This document shows, piece by piece, positions 1 through 5,842 of a stretch of 6,718 bases of DNA. Origin of the DNA: an uncultured Caulobacteraceae bacterium. Lineage in GTDB: Bacteria; Pseudomonadota; Alphaproteobacteria; Caulobacterales; Caulobacteraceae. The translations under genes were made by a program, and so were the position numbers. The notes beneath the pieces are model-generated. The model saw only the letters and a program-made list of their open reading frames with translations, ran no database searches and was not told where the DNA came from. Location: positions 1 through 6,718 of the forward strand of contig CALEOQ010000095.1 of NCBI GenBank assembly GCA_937910255.1. The letters run 5' to 3'. Position 1 is the first letter of the stretch; every line of letters starts with the position of its first letter.

Positions 1-51
1 GATGGTGTGTGGCCAGTACTGGAGGAGTGTGGAGATTTTATTTTTTTTTTT
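1..51. other. Non-genomic tail: homopolymer run and junk bases
   Basis: Bases 36-51 are almost pure T (one A at 40) and abut the outer end of the Illumina P7 sequence at 52. Read on the minus strand this is adapter followed by poly-A, the usual result when a sequencer reads through a short insert and past the end of the adapter. Bases 1-35 lie beyond that run. They are G/T-rich, unlike the adjacent genome, and match nothing I recognise, so I infer they are low-quality read-tail sequence. Nothing here should be annotated as a gene. Confidence 0.85.
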
Positions 52-115
52 CAAGCAGAAGACGGCATACGAGATTACGACGTGACGGGAGTTCAGACGT
101 GTGCTCTTCCGATCT
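52..115. other. Illumina P7 / index / read-2 adapter (contamination)
   Basis: Bases 52-75 are the 24-base P7 flow-cell sequence (beginning CAAGCAGAAGACGG). Bases 76-81 (TACGAC) sit in the 6-base index position. Bases 82-115 are the 34-base TruSeq-type read-2 primer ending GCTCTTCCGATCT, with one mismatch at 87 (G where the standard sequence has T). Genomic DNA resumes at 116. Both strands give translations familiar as adapter-derived false proteins: QAEDGIRD and GVQTCALPI on the plus strand, SEEHTSEL and NLVCRLLLEKKK on the minus strand. The match to the standard adapter is from memory but is long and in the right order. Confidence 0.98.
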
Positions 116-579
116 TGCTCGGCGGCCGGATCGATGGGACCCGACAGGTCTTCGCCCGCCGGCGCGGTCGGGGTCTCGTCGCCGCGCCAGAACATGACGC
201 GGTTGGCGAAGCTCTCTTCCTTGTGGGCGATGTCGCCGAATTCGTCGTCGACCACATAGCGGATCAGCGGATCGGCGCCGGCGACGCCGGCCTTGGCCAC
301 CAGGGCCTGTTCGGCCCGGCTGCGGTTGAGGCCTTCGCGCTCGCCAGTCAGGGCCGCGCGGGCGGCGCTCTCGGGACGCAGTTCCTGGGGCTGCGGCTCG
401 CCAGGCGCCGGCGGGCGCAGGGCGTAGTCGGGCGGCACCACCAGGGGCGCCTTGGTGACGACGCGGAACTCGTCCGGGGTCACCTTGGTCATGCCAAGCG
501 CAGAACGGGTGGAGCTGCAGCCGGCCAGACCGACCGCGGCGACCAGGGCGCCGGCGAGAATCACGCGGTTTAGGGTCAT
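116..579 (-). CDS. DUF3035 (BamF-type) outer-membrane lipoprotein, C-terminus missing
   Basis: The visible part is 154 codons plus two bases, ending where genome meets adapter. The N-terminus is a lipoprotein signal peptide: Arg5, a hydrophobic stretch of about residues 6-18, and lipobox L18-A19-G20-C21. The residue after the Cys is Ser, not Asp, which predicts outer-membrane sorting. Residues about 35-65 carry the proline-rich segment PDEFRVVTKAPLVVPPDY and then LRPPAPGEP, which I recognise as typical of alphaproteobacterial DUF3035 proteins. This family has been linked to BamF, an accessory lipoprotein of the beta-barrel assembly complex; that link is from memory and is not shown by the sequence. 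The rest is polar with no further membrane segment. The ATG at 579 has a good AGGAG upstream. The gene lies 77 bases downstream of lspA, whose product would process it. The reading frame stays open through the adapter, so an automatic call would add a false C-terminal tail beginning QDRKS. Frame choice rests on the signal peptide and family motif; a longer overlapping minus-strand frame (38-670) lacks both. Confidence 0.85.
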
Positions 580-588
580 GACAAAACG

Positions 589-593
589 CTCCT
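589..593 (-). promoter_or_regulatory. Shine-Dalgarno site of the DUF3035 lipoprotein gene
   Basis: AGGAG on the minus strand, nine bases before the ATG at 579. It supports that start and lies four bases after the right arm of the inverted repeat at 597-646. Confidence 0.7.
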
Positions 594-596
594 AAG

Positions 597-646
597 GCCG
601 CCCCCGGCCGGAAAGTCCATTGCATTAGCGCAAACAGGGGGGCGGC
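597..646 (-). repeat. Inverted repeat between lspA and the DUF3035 lipoprotein gene
   Basis: Two perfect 9-base arms, GCCGCCCCC at 597-605 and GGGGGCGGC at 638-646, are separated by 32 bases. On the minus-strand transcript they would form a 9-bp all-GC stem ending four bases before the ribosome-binding site of the lipoprotein gene. No T-run follows, so it is not an obvious intrinsic terminator. It might influence translation or mRNA stability, or be chance pairing in GC-rich sequence. Confidence 0.4.
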
Positions 647-656
647 GCCAATCTCC

Positions 657-1154
657 TTAGGGGGTCGCACCCTCGGGTTTGGTGTCCCGCTGGAGGCTGT
701 CGAGGAGCAGCAGGATCACGCCGATGGTGATGGCCGCATCGGCGATGTTGAACACCCAGGGAAAGTAGAGCCGCGAGACGTCGATGAAATCCACCACCGC
801 GCCGAACCGCGCCCGGTCGATGGCGTTGCCGATCGCCCCGCCCATGACCAGGCCGAGCGCCGCGCCCATCAGGCCCCGGTCGGCCCGTCTGGCCCAGAAG
901 GCCAGCACGATGGCGACGACGACGGAGAACCCCACCAGCAGCCAGCGCCCCAGGTCCTGGTCGGCGCGCAGCAGGCCGAAGCTGACCCCCTGGTTCCAGA
1001 CCATGGTCAGATAGAAGGGGCCGATCACCTGGTCGCTGATGCGCGAGGGCAGGTCATGGACGAACAGGATCCAGTGCTTGGACAGCTGGTCGAGGACGAT
1101 GATGGCCAGGGCCAGCCCATAGGCGGTCCAGCCGTGGCGATTGGCCAGTTTCAC
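657..1154 (-). CDS. lspA: Lipoprotein signal peptidase (signal peptidase II)
   Basis: LspA is an inner-membrane aspartyl protease that cuts the signal peptide of diacylglyceryl-prolipoproteins just before the lipobox Cys. The 165-residue length is normal. Four hydrophobic membrane segments fall at about residues 9-32, 68-88, 94-112 and 132-152. Conserved family blocks are present: D22-Q-L-S-K26 in the first segment, W53-N-Q-G-V-S-F-G60 in the periplasmic part, G106-A-I-G-N110-A-I-D113, V120-V-D-F-I-D125 and F135-N-I-A-D139. By comparison with Pseudomonas LspA the catalytic pair is D122 and D139. The start is GTG at 1154, supported by GGAGG eight bases upstream. It lies 65 bases after ileS in the same direction, the common proteobacterial ileS-lspA arrangement, and 77 bases before a lipoprotein gene that would be one of its substrates. 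Confidence 0.97.
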   Translation of the reverse strand: MKLANRHGWTAYGLALAIIVLDQLSKHWILFVHDLPSRISDQVIGPFYLTMVWNQGVSFGLLRADQDLGRWLLVGFSVVVAIVLAFWARRADRGLMGAALGLVMGGAIGNAIDRARFGAVVDFIDVSRLYFPWVFNIADAAITIGVILLLLDSLQRDTKPEGATP

Positions 1155-1162
1155 GAGACCCG

Positions 1163-1167
1163 CCTCC
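1163..1167 (-). promoter_or_regulatory. Shine-Dalgarno site deciding the GTG start of lspA
   Basis: GGAGG on the minus strand with eight bases to the GTG at 1154. It is one of the strongest ribosome-binding sites in the window and is the reason for accepting a GTG start. Confidence 0.75.
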
Positions 1168-1180
1168 GATCAGCGAATTG

Positions 1181-1200
1181 GCCCAGGGCCATGGCTGGGC
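1181..1200 (-). repeat. Small hairpin in the ileS-lspA gap
   Basis: GCCCAG at 1181-1186 and CTGGGC at 1195-1200 form a 6-bp stem with an 8-base loop. It occupies much of the 65-base gap between the ileS stop and the lspA start. There is no following T-run, so read-through from ileS into lspA is expected. It may be a fortuitous GC-rich stem. Confidence 0.3.
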
Positions 1201-1219
1201 TTTATGGGGTCTTGGCCGC

Positions 1220-4165
1220 TCACGCGCCAGCCCCGCCATGGGCGGCGTCCCAGGCGGCCACCGCCTCGGCGTCGCGCAAGGACAGGTCCGGGTAGCGTGG
1301 ATCGCCGCCCACCTCCGGCAGGATGCGCCAGGAGCGGGCGCACTTCTGGCCCTGGGCCCGCAGGGGCTCGACCGCCACGGCGGGCGTCTCGGCCAGGCGG
1401 AAGGCGTGGGCTGGGCCCTCGCCGACACTCAGCGTCGCCTGGCTGGTGCGGAACACCTCGGCGGGATCGAGCCCGTCAAAGGCGGCCATCAGGGCGGGAT
1501 CGCTGATGTGGACCACCGGGGCCGCCTCGAGGGCCGCGCCCAGACGCTTTTCGCGACGTTCGACCTCCAGCGCCCCGGTCACGACGGCGGTCACCGCCTG
1601 GACCTTGGCCCAGCGGCCGGCCTCATCGGGATTGGCCCAGGCGCCGGGGGTCTCGGGGAACACCCGCAGGGCGTTGGAGCCGGCTTGCGGGAAGCGCAGG
1701 GTCCAGGCCTCCTCGGTGGTGAAGGGCATGAGCGGCGCCAGCCAGACGGTGAGACGTTCGAAGGCCGCGTCCATCACCGTCCGGGCGGCCCGGCGGCGCA
1801 GGGCCGAGGGCTGGTCACAATAGAGGGCGTCGCGGCGGACATCGAAGAACAGGGCCGACAGGTCCTCCTGGCAAAAGGCGATCAGCGGCCGGATGACGTC
1901 CTGGAAGGCGTAGGCGGCGTAGGCGTCGCGCACCTCGCCATCCAGCACCTGAAGCCGGTGCAGGATGTAGCGCTCGAGCGGCGGCATGTCCTCAAGCGCC
2001 ACGGCCTCCTGGTCCGAATAGCCGGCCAGGGCGCCCAGCATGTAGCGCAGGGTGTTGCGCAGCTTGCGATAGGCGTCCGACGTGGTGGCCAGGATCGTCT
2101 TGCCGATCCGCTGGTCCTCGGAATAGTCGACCATGGCCGCCCAGAGGCGGATGATCTCGGCCCCGGACTCCTTGATGATCTGGTGCGGATCGACCGTGTT
2201 GCCCTTGGACTTGGACATCTTCTCGCCGTTCTCGTCCATGGTGAAGCCATGGGTGAGGACGCCGTTATAGGGCGCGCGGCCCCGGGTGCCGGAGCTCTCC
2301 AGCAGCGAGGACTGGAACCAGCCGCGGTGCTGGTCGGAGCCTTCCAGATAGAGGTCGGCGGGCCAGCGGGTGTTCTCGCGGCCCTCCAGGGTGAAGGCGT
2401 GGGTCGAGCCGGAATCGAACCAGACGTCGAGGATGTCCTCGACCTTCTCGTAGCGCTCGGGGTCGTGGGCGCCCAGGAAATCGCTGACCGGCCGGGTGAA
2501 CCAGGCGTCGGCGCCCTCGGCGGCGATGGCCGCGATGATGCGCGCGTTGACCGCTTCATCGTGCAGCGGCTGGTTCGTCTCCTTGTCGACGAACATGGCC
2601 AGCGGCGCGCCCCAGGCGCGCTGGCGGCTGATCAGCCAGTCGGGCCGGCTCTCGACCATGGTGCGGATGCGATTGCGCCCGGCTTCCGGATAGAAGGCGG
2701 TGGCCTCGATGGCCTCCAGGGCGGTCTCGCGCAGGGTGCGGCCGCCGTGCTGCGGGGTGTCCAGGGGCTCGTCCATGCGGATGAACCACTGCGGCGTGTT
2801 GCGGAAGATCACCGGCGCCTTGGAGCGCCAGGAGTGTGGATAGGAATGCTCCAGCCGCCCGCGGGCCAGGAGGCCGCCGGCCTCGATCAGCTTGTCGATG
2901 ACCGCATTGTTGGCGGGGCCGAACTTGCCGGCCTTCTTGCCCTCGGTCTCCAGCACCTTGAGGCCGCCGAACAGGGGCACGTGCGGATAATAGGCGCCGT
3001 CGGCGTCCACCGTGTCGGGGATCTCCCGGTGGCCATGGGCCAGCCAGACGACATAGTCGTCGGCGCCGTGCCCCGGCGCGGTGTGGACAAAGCCCGTGCC
3101 GGCCTCATCGGTGACATGGTCGCCGGCCAGCAGGGGGACGCTGAAGGCGTAGTGGGTGTCCAGGGCGGCCAGCGGATGCTCGCAGACCATGCCGCGGCAG
3201 TCGATCGTCTCGACCCGACGCCACTTGGCCACCTTGGCGGCCTTGAAGACCTCCTCGGCGAGCTTGTCGGCCAGGATCAGCCGGTCGCCCGGCTTGGCCC
3301 AGGGTTCGAAGGCGAGATCGGTCTCCATCGCCTCGACCAGATAGGCCCCATAGGCGATGGACTCGTTGTAGGCGATCGCCCGGTTGGCCGGGATGGTCCA
3401 GGGGGTGGTGGTCCAGATGACCACGCTGGCGCCGCGGGCCGCGTCGGACCCCTGCGTCACCGGGAATTTCACCCAGACCGTGGGCGAGACGTGGTCGTGA
3501 TACTCCACCTCGGCGTCGGCCAGCGCGGTGCGCTCCACCGGGCTCCACATCACCGGCTTTGAGCCGCGATAGAGCTGGTTCGAGGCCACGAACTTGTGGA
3601 ACTCCGCGACGATGGCCGCCTCGCTGCCATAGTCCATGGTGGCGTAGCGGTTCTCCCAGTCGCCCAGGACGCCCAGGCGCTTGAAGCCGTCCTTTTGGAC
3701 GTCGATCCACTGGCCGGCATAGGCGCGGCACTTCTCGCGGAACTCGGCCTTGGAGACCTCGTCCTTGCGCCGGCCCTGGCCGCGCAGCTCTTCTTCGATC
3801 TTCCATTCGATCGGCAGGCCGTGGCAGTCCCAGCCGGGCACATAGTCCACGTCGTAGCCCATGGCGAAGCGCGAGCGGACTACGAAGTCCTTCAGGGTCT
3901 TCTGCAGGGCGTGGCCGATATGGATGGCGCCGTTGGCGTAGGGCGGGCCGTCATGCAGCACGAACAGCGGCGCGCCGGCCGCCTGGCGGGCCTTGCGGGC
4001 GGTGTTGTAGAGGTCGATCTCCTCCCAGCGGGCCAGGATCTGCGGCTCCTTCTGCGGCAGGCCTGCGCGCATGGGGAAGTCGGTCTGAGGCAGAAAGACG
4101 GTGTCGCGATAGTCGCGCCCCGCCTGTTCGGAGGAATCGGTGCGCTTTTCAGCGTCGTCGGCCAT
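1220..4165 (-). CDS. ileS: Isoleucyl-tRNA synthetase
   Basis: This cytoplasmic class Ia aminoacyl-tRNA synthetase attaches isoleucine to tRNA-Ile and hydrolyses misformed Val products. The protein has 981 residues, full length for the bacterial type. The catalytic Rossmann fold carries HIGH at 82-85 and GWDCHGLPIEW at 111-121. The editing (CP1) domain follows, with WTTTPWT at 251-257 and HTAPGHGADDY at 361-371. The second half of the active site has DVWFDSGS around 580-587, SDQHRGWF at 610-617 and KMSKS at 649-653. An anticodon-binding helical domain (about 700-870) and a C-terminal extension complete it. At the C-terminus, where many bacterial IleRS have a four-Cys zinc site, only C942 of KCARSW remains: S945 replaces the next Cys and the later pair is absent (YPDLSLRDAE). 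The ATG at 4165 gives the expected N-terminus, with DTVFLPQTDFPMR at residues 21-33. Its ribosome-binding site is weak; the bases just upstream are GACGAAAAAACCCC. The gene is followed at 65 bases by lspA. An open plus-strand frame across much of it is a shadow of GC-rich codon use. Confidence 0.98.
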   Translation of the reverse strand: MADDAEKRTDSSEQAGRDYRDTVFLPQTDFPMRAGLPQKEPQILARWEEIDLYNTARKARQAAGAPLFVLHDGPPYANGAIHIGHALQKTLKDFVVRSRFAMGYDVDYVPGWDCHGLPIEWKIEEELRGQGRRKDEVSKAEFREKCRAYAGQWIDVQKDGFKRLGVLGDWENRYATMDYGSEAAIVAEFHKFVASNQLYRGSKPVMWSPVERTALADAEVEYHDHVSPTVWVKFPVTQGSDAARGASVVIWTTTPWTIPANRAIAYNESIAYGAYLVEAMETDLAFEPWAKPGDRLILADKLAEEVFKAAKVAKWRRVETIDCRGMVCEHPLAALDTHYAFSVPLLAGDHVTDEAGTGFVHTAPGHGADDYVVWLAHGHREIPDTVDADGAYYPHVPLFGGLKVLETEGKKAGKFGPANNAVIDKLIEAGGLLARGRLEHSYPHSWRSKAPVIFRNTPQWFIRMDEPLDTPQHGGRTLRETALEAIEATAFYPEAGRNRIRTMVESRPDWLISRQRAWGAPLAMFVDKETNQPLHDEAVNARIIAAIAAEGADAWFTRPVSDFLGAHDPERYEKVEDILDVWFDSGSTHAFTLEGRENTRWPADLYLEGSDQHRGWFQSSLLESSGTRGRAPYNGVLTHGFTMDENGEKMSKSKGNTVDPHQIIKESGAEIIRLWAAMVDYSEDQRIGKTILATTSDAYRKLRNTLRYMLGALAGYSDQEAVALEDMPPLERYILHRLQVLDGEVRDAYAAYAFQDVIRPLIAFCQEDLSALFFDVRRDALYCDQPSALRRRAARTVMDAAFERLTVWLAPLMPFTTEEAWTLRFPQAGSNALRVFPETPGAWANPDEAGRWAKVQAVTAVVTGALEVERREKRLGAALEAAPVVHISDPALMAAFDGLDPAEVFRTSQATLSVGEGPAHAFRLAETPAVAVEPLRAQGQKCARSWRILPEVGGDPRYPDLSLRDAEAVAAWDAAHGGAGA

Positions 4166-4361
4166 GGGGTTTTTTCGTCCAATGGGGAGCGGAGAAGGGC
4201 GGAACAGGTCCCGGCGCGCGCTGGATCAACACTCCGGCGGCGTCACGCCGGGCGTGTAATTCGCAAGGATTTCCGGCCGCTCGTCATCGGGGCGTCCTAG
4301 CAGACCGCTGCAGCCCGGGCGAGCCCTTTAGGGGCCGCCGGGCGCTTGGAGGCCGCGCCTT
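4166..4361 (-). promoter_or_regulatory. ribF-ileS intergenic region with overlapping inverted repeats
   Basis: This 196-base stretch between the ribF stop and the ileS start is the longest gap inside the minus-strand series and the likeliest place for an ileS promoter or leader. At 4238-4256 two inverted repeats overlap: CGGCGT-C-ACGCCG (4238-4250) and CACGCC-G-GGCGTG (4244-4256). They share the middle arm, so only one can pair at a time. Just after ribF, GGCGC and GCGCC (minus strand, about 4341-4359) could form a short stem with an 8-base loop but without a T-run. I could not identify a convincing -35/-10 pair. No gene or T-box-like leader was recognised. Confidence 0.35.
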
Positions 4362-5297
4362 TTAGAAGTCCGGCATCAGGATCTGGCGAGCCTGGGCGGC
4401 GTCGCGCATCACCTGTTCGACCATGGCCTCCAGGCTGGTGAACTTCAGCTCGGGCCGCAGGAAGGTGATCAGGTCGGTCTCGATGGTCTGGTCGTAGATG
4501 TCCTCATCGAAGTCGAACAGCCAGACCTCCAGCACCGGGGCCACTTCGCCGACGGTGGGATTGACGCCGATATTGGCCACGCCCGGCACTTCGCGGCCGT
4601 CCGGCAGGCGGGTGCGGGTGGCGTAGACGCCGAACCGCGGCTGGACATAGTCGTCCACCTGGACATTGGCGGTGGGGAAGCCGAGCTCGCGGCCCAGCTG
4701 CCGGCCCCGTTGCACCGGCCCCTCGATGGCGAAGGGGCGGCCAAGGATGGCGGCGGCGGCCTCGGGATGACCGTCCCGCAGGGCGTCACGCACGCCGGTC
4801 GAGGAGTACTTCTCGCCGCTGTCGTCGGCCACGGCGCCGGCGACCGAGACGCCGAAGCCGAATTCCTGCCCATAGTCCTTCATGGTCGCGGGGCTCCCTG
4901 TCCGGCCCTTGCCGAAGGAGATGTCGAAACCGACCGCCACGTGCGCCACCCCCAGGCCGTCATGCAGGACCTGCTGGGCGAAGTCGCGATCGGTCAGGCT
5001 CGCCATCTCCTGGTCGAAGGGCAGGATGTAGAACAGGTCCACCCCCAGCGCCTCAAGGGCGCGGGCCTGCTGGCCCGGCCGCATCAGGCGAAATGCCGGC
5101 GCATTGGGCGCAAAGATCTGCCGCGGGTGCGGATCGAAGCTGATGACTCCCAGGGGCGCGCCCGTCTCGTGGGCGGCTCTGGCGGCGAGCGCAATCACCT
5201 GCTGGTGGCCGCGATGGACCCCGTCGAAATTGCCGAGCGCGATGGAGGCGCCGCGGTCGCGGGCCATCAGGCCCTTCCATCCCTTGATCACGCGCAT
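4362..5297 (-). CDS. ribF: Bifunctional riboflavin kinase / FAD synthetase
   Basis: The enzyme phosphorylates riboflavin to FMN and adenylates FMN to FAD in the cytoplasm. The 311-residue length is typical. The N-terminal nucleotidyltransferase domain (about 15-170) has GNFDGVHRGH at 22-31, FDPHPRQ at 54-60, FGKGRTG at 128-134 and the YSSTGVR motif at 164-170. The C-terminal riboflavin kinase domain (about 183-311) has GRQLGRELGFPTAN at 198-211, the ATP/Mg-binding PTAN signature, GVANIGVNPT at 239-248, and E257 as the expected catalytic Glu, followed by FDFDEDIYD. The kinase block reads EVW where many homologues have ETH, and YD where YG is usual; both look like tolerated variation. I chose the ATG at 5297, not one at 5339: the latter would add 14 residues inside the MaoC gene, and the family normally begins near the sequence MRVIKGWKGL. 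The start follows the MaoC stop by one base (TGA-C-ATG), and no strong ribosome-binding site precedes it, which suggests translational coupling. Confidence 0.97.
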   Translation of the reverse strand: MRVIKGWKGLMARDRGASIALGNFDGVHRGHQQVIALAARAAHETGAPLGVISFDPHPRQIFAPNAPAFRLMRPGQQARALEALGVDLFYILPFDQEMASLTDRDFAQQVLHDGLGVAHVAVGFDISFGKGRTGSPATMKDYGQEFGFGVSVAGAVADDSGEKYSSTGVRDALRDGHPEAAAAILGRPFAIEGPVQRGRQLGRELGFPTANVQVDDYVQPRFGVYATRTRLPDGREVPGVANIGVNPTVGEVAPVLEVWLFDFDEDIYDQTIETDLITFLRPELKFTSLEAMVEQVMRDAAQARQILMPDF

Positions 5298-5298
5298 G

Positions 5299-5721
5299 TC
5301 AGGCGCCCCGCTTGGGCAGGATGACCACGGCCTCGCCATCGACCACGGTCTTGCCGGCGACGGCGCAGACGGTGGCCAGGGTCGCCTGGCCGCGGCGGGG
5401 GTCCAGGGCGCGGACGGTGACCGTGGTGGTCACCTCGTCGCCGATGCCCACCGGCCGACGGAAGCGCAGGTTCTGGGACACATAGACCGAGCCCGGGCCT
5501 GGCAGGCGCGTGCCCAGCACCGCCGAGATATAGGCGCCGGTCAGCATGCCATGGGCGATGCGCCGCTTGAACGGCGTGGTCGCGGCATAGGCCTCATCCA
5601 GGTGCAGGGGATTGTCGTCGCCGGACACGGCGGCGAAGGCCTCCACATCGGCGGCGCCCACCGTGCGGGCGATCTGTGCGCTCTGGTCCAGAGTGAGATC
5701 CTCGAAGAATAGTCCCGCCAA
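5299..5721 (-). CDS. MaoC family (R)-hydratase-like protein
   Basis: This is a 140-residue single hot-dog-fold protein of the MaoC / (R)-specific enoyl-CoA hydratase type, which adds water to enoyl-thioesters in fatty-acid or polyhydroxyalkanoate metabolism. The hydratase-2 block is clear: S33-G-D35-D-N-P-L-H40-L-D-E-A-Y, then F51-K-R-R-I-A-H57-G-M. By comparison with Aeromonas PhaJ the catalytic pair is D35 and H40. The segment GSVYVSQNLRFRRPVGIGD (77-95) is also characteristic. The substrate cannot be told from sequence. The start is TTG at 5721, supported by AAAAGGGAG seven bases upstream and by the N-terminal AGLFFEDLT, where homologues usually begin. Its stop lies one base before ribF, so the two are probably co-transcribed. 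An association with acyl chains or lipid turnover is inference. Confidence 0.92.
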   Translation of the reverse strand: MAGLFFEDLTLDQSAQIARTVGAADVEAFAAVSGDDNPLHLDEAYAATTPFKRRIAHGMLTGAYISAVLGTRLPGPGSVYVSQNLRFRRPVGIGDEVTTTVTVRALDPRRGQATLATVCAVAGKTVVDGEAVVILPKRGA

Positions 5722-5728
5722 CGAAACG

Positions 5729-5733
5729 CTCCC
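5729..5733 (-). promoter_or_regulatory. Shine-Dalgarno site deciding the TTG start of the MaoC gene
   Basis: GGGAG on the minus strand within AAAAGGGAG, seven bases before the TTG at 5721. No ATG or GTG near the start of the family-conserved region competes with it. Confidence 0.65.
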
Positions 5734-5750
5734 TTTTGGGCCTGAATAGA

Positions 5751-5785
5751 CGCAAGCCGGCGCAAAGCGAAGGCGCTTGCGCTGG
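5751..5785. repeat. Imperfect hairpin with a competing third arm, upstream of the MaoC gene
   Basis: Bases 5757-5785 fold as CCGGCGCAA(A)GCG, loop AAGG, CGCTTGCGCTGG: about 12 pairs with one bulged A and one G-T pair. A further copy, CGCAAGC at 5751-5757, is perfectly complementary to GCTTGCG at 5775-5781, so the same right arm can pair with either left arm. No T-run follows on either strand. The site lies in the divergent region between the MaoC gene and the small lipoprotein gene. It may be a regulatory or protein-binding structure or a small interspersed repeat. Confidence 0.45.
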
Positions 5786-5797
5786 ACGCGAGACCCG

Positions 5798-5809
5798 ATC
5801 GGCGCCGAT
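5798..5809. promoter_or_regulatory. 12-bp perfect palindrome, possible operator
   Basis: ATCGGCGCCGAT is a perfect palindrome located 33 bases upstream of the small lipoprotein ATG and 76 bases upstream of the MaoC TTG, in the region where divergent promoters would lie. The position suits a dimeric regulator, but no regulator gene is in view and short GC-rich palindromes arise by chance. Confidence 0.3.
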
Positions 5810-5842
5810 TATGGCGCGGTCAGACTTCCAATGGGGTGAGCG

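Noticed and set aside
38..670. A 210-codon minus-strand frame over the lipoprotein gene
   Set aside because: It is Arg/Pro/Gly-rich, runs into lspA and ends in adapter-derived residues. The alternative frame from 579 has a signal peptide, lipobox and family motif.
1155..1219. A rho-independent terminator between ileS and lspA
   Set aside because: The only stem (1181-1200) is short and not followed by a T-run.
1178..3562. A 794-codon open frame on the plus strand, antisense to ileS
   Set aside because: The opposite strand encodes an unmistakable IleRS with all motifs. The plus-strand product is Gly/Ala/Val/Asp-rich with no recognisable domain, a common shadow of GC-rich codons read in reverse.
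3596..4300. A 234-codon plus-strand frame across the 5' end of ileS and the leader
   Set aside because: It overlaps the IleRS N-terminus and has no domain, signal peptide or good ribosome-binding site; it looks like another codon-bias shadow.
4166..4361. A T-box or other known riboswitch controlling ileS
   Set aside because: No T-box consensus, specifier stem or terminator with a T-run is visible, and T-boxes are not expected in this group.
4710..5324. A plus-strand 204-codon frame opposite ribF
   Set aside because: ribF is certain on the other strand, and the antisense product shows no recognisable feature.
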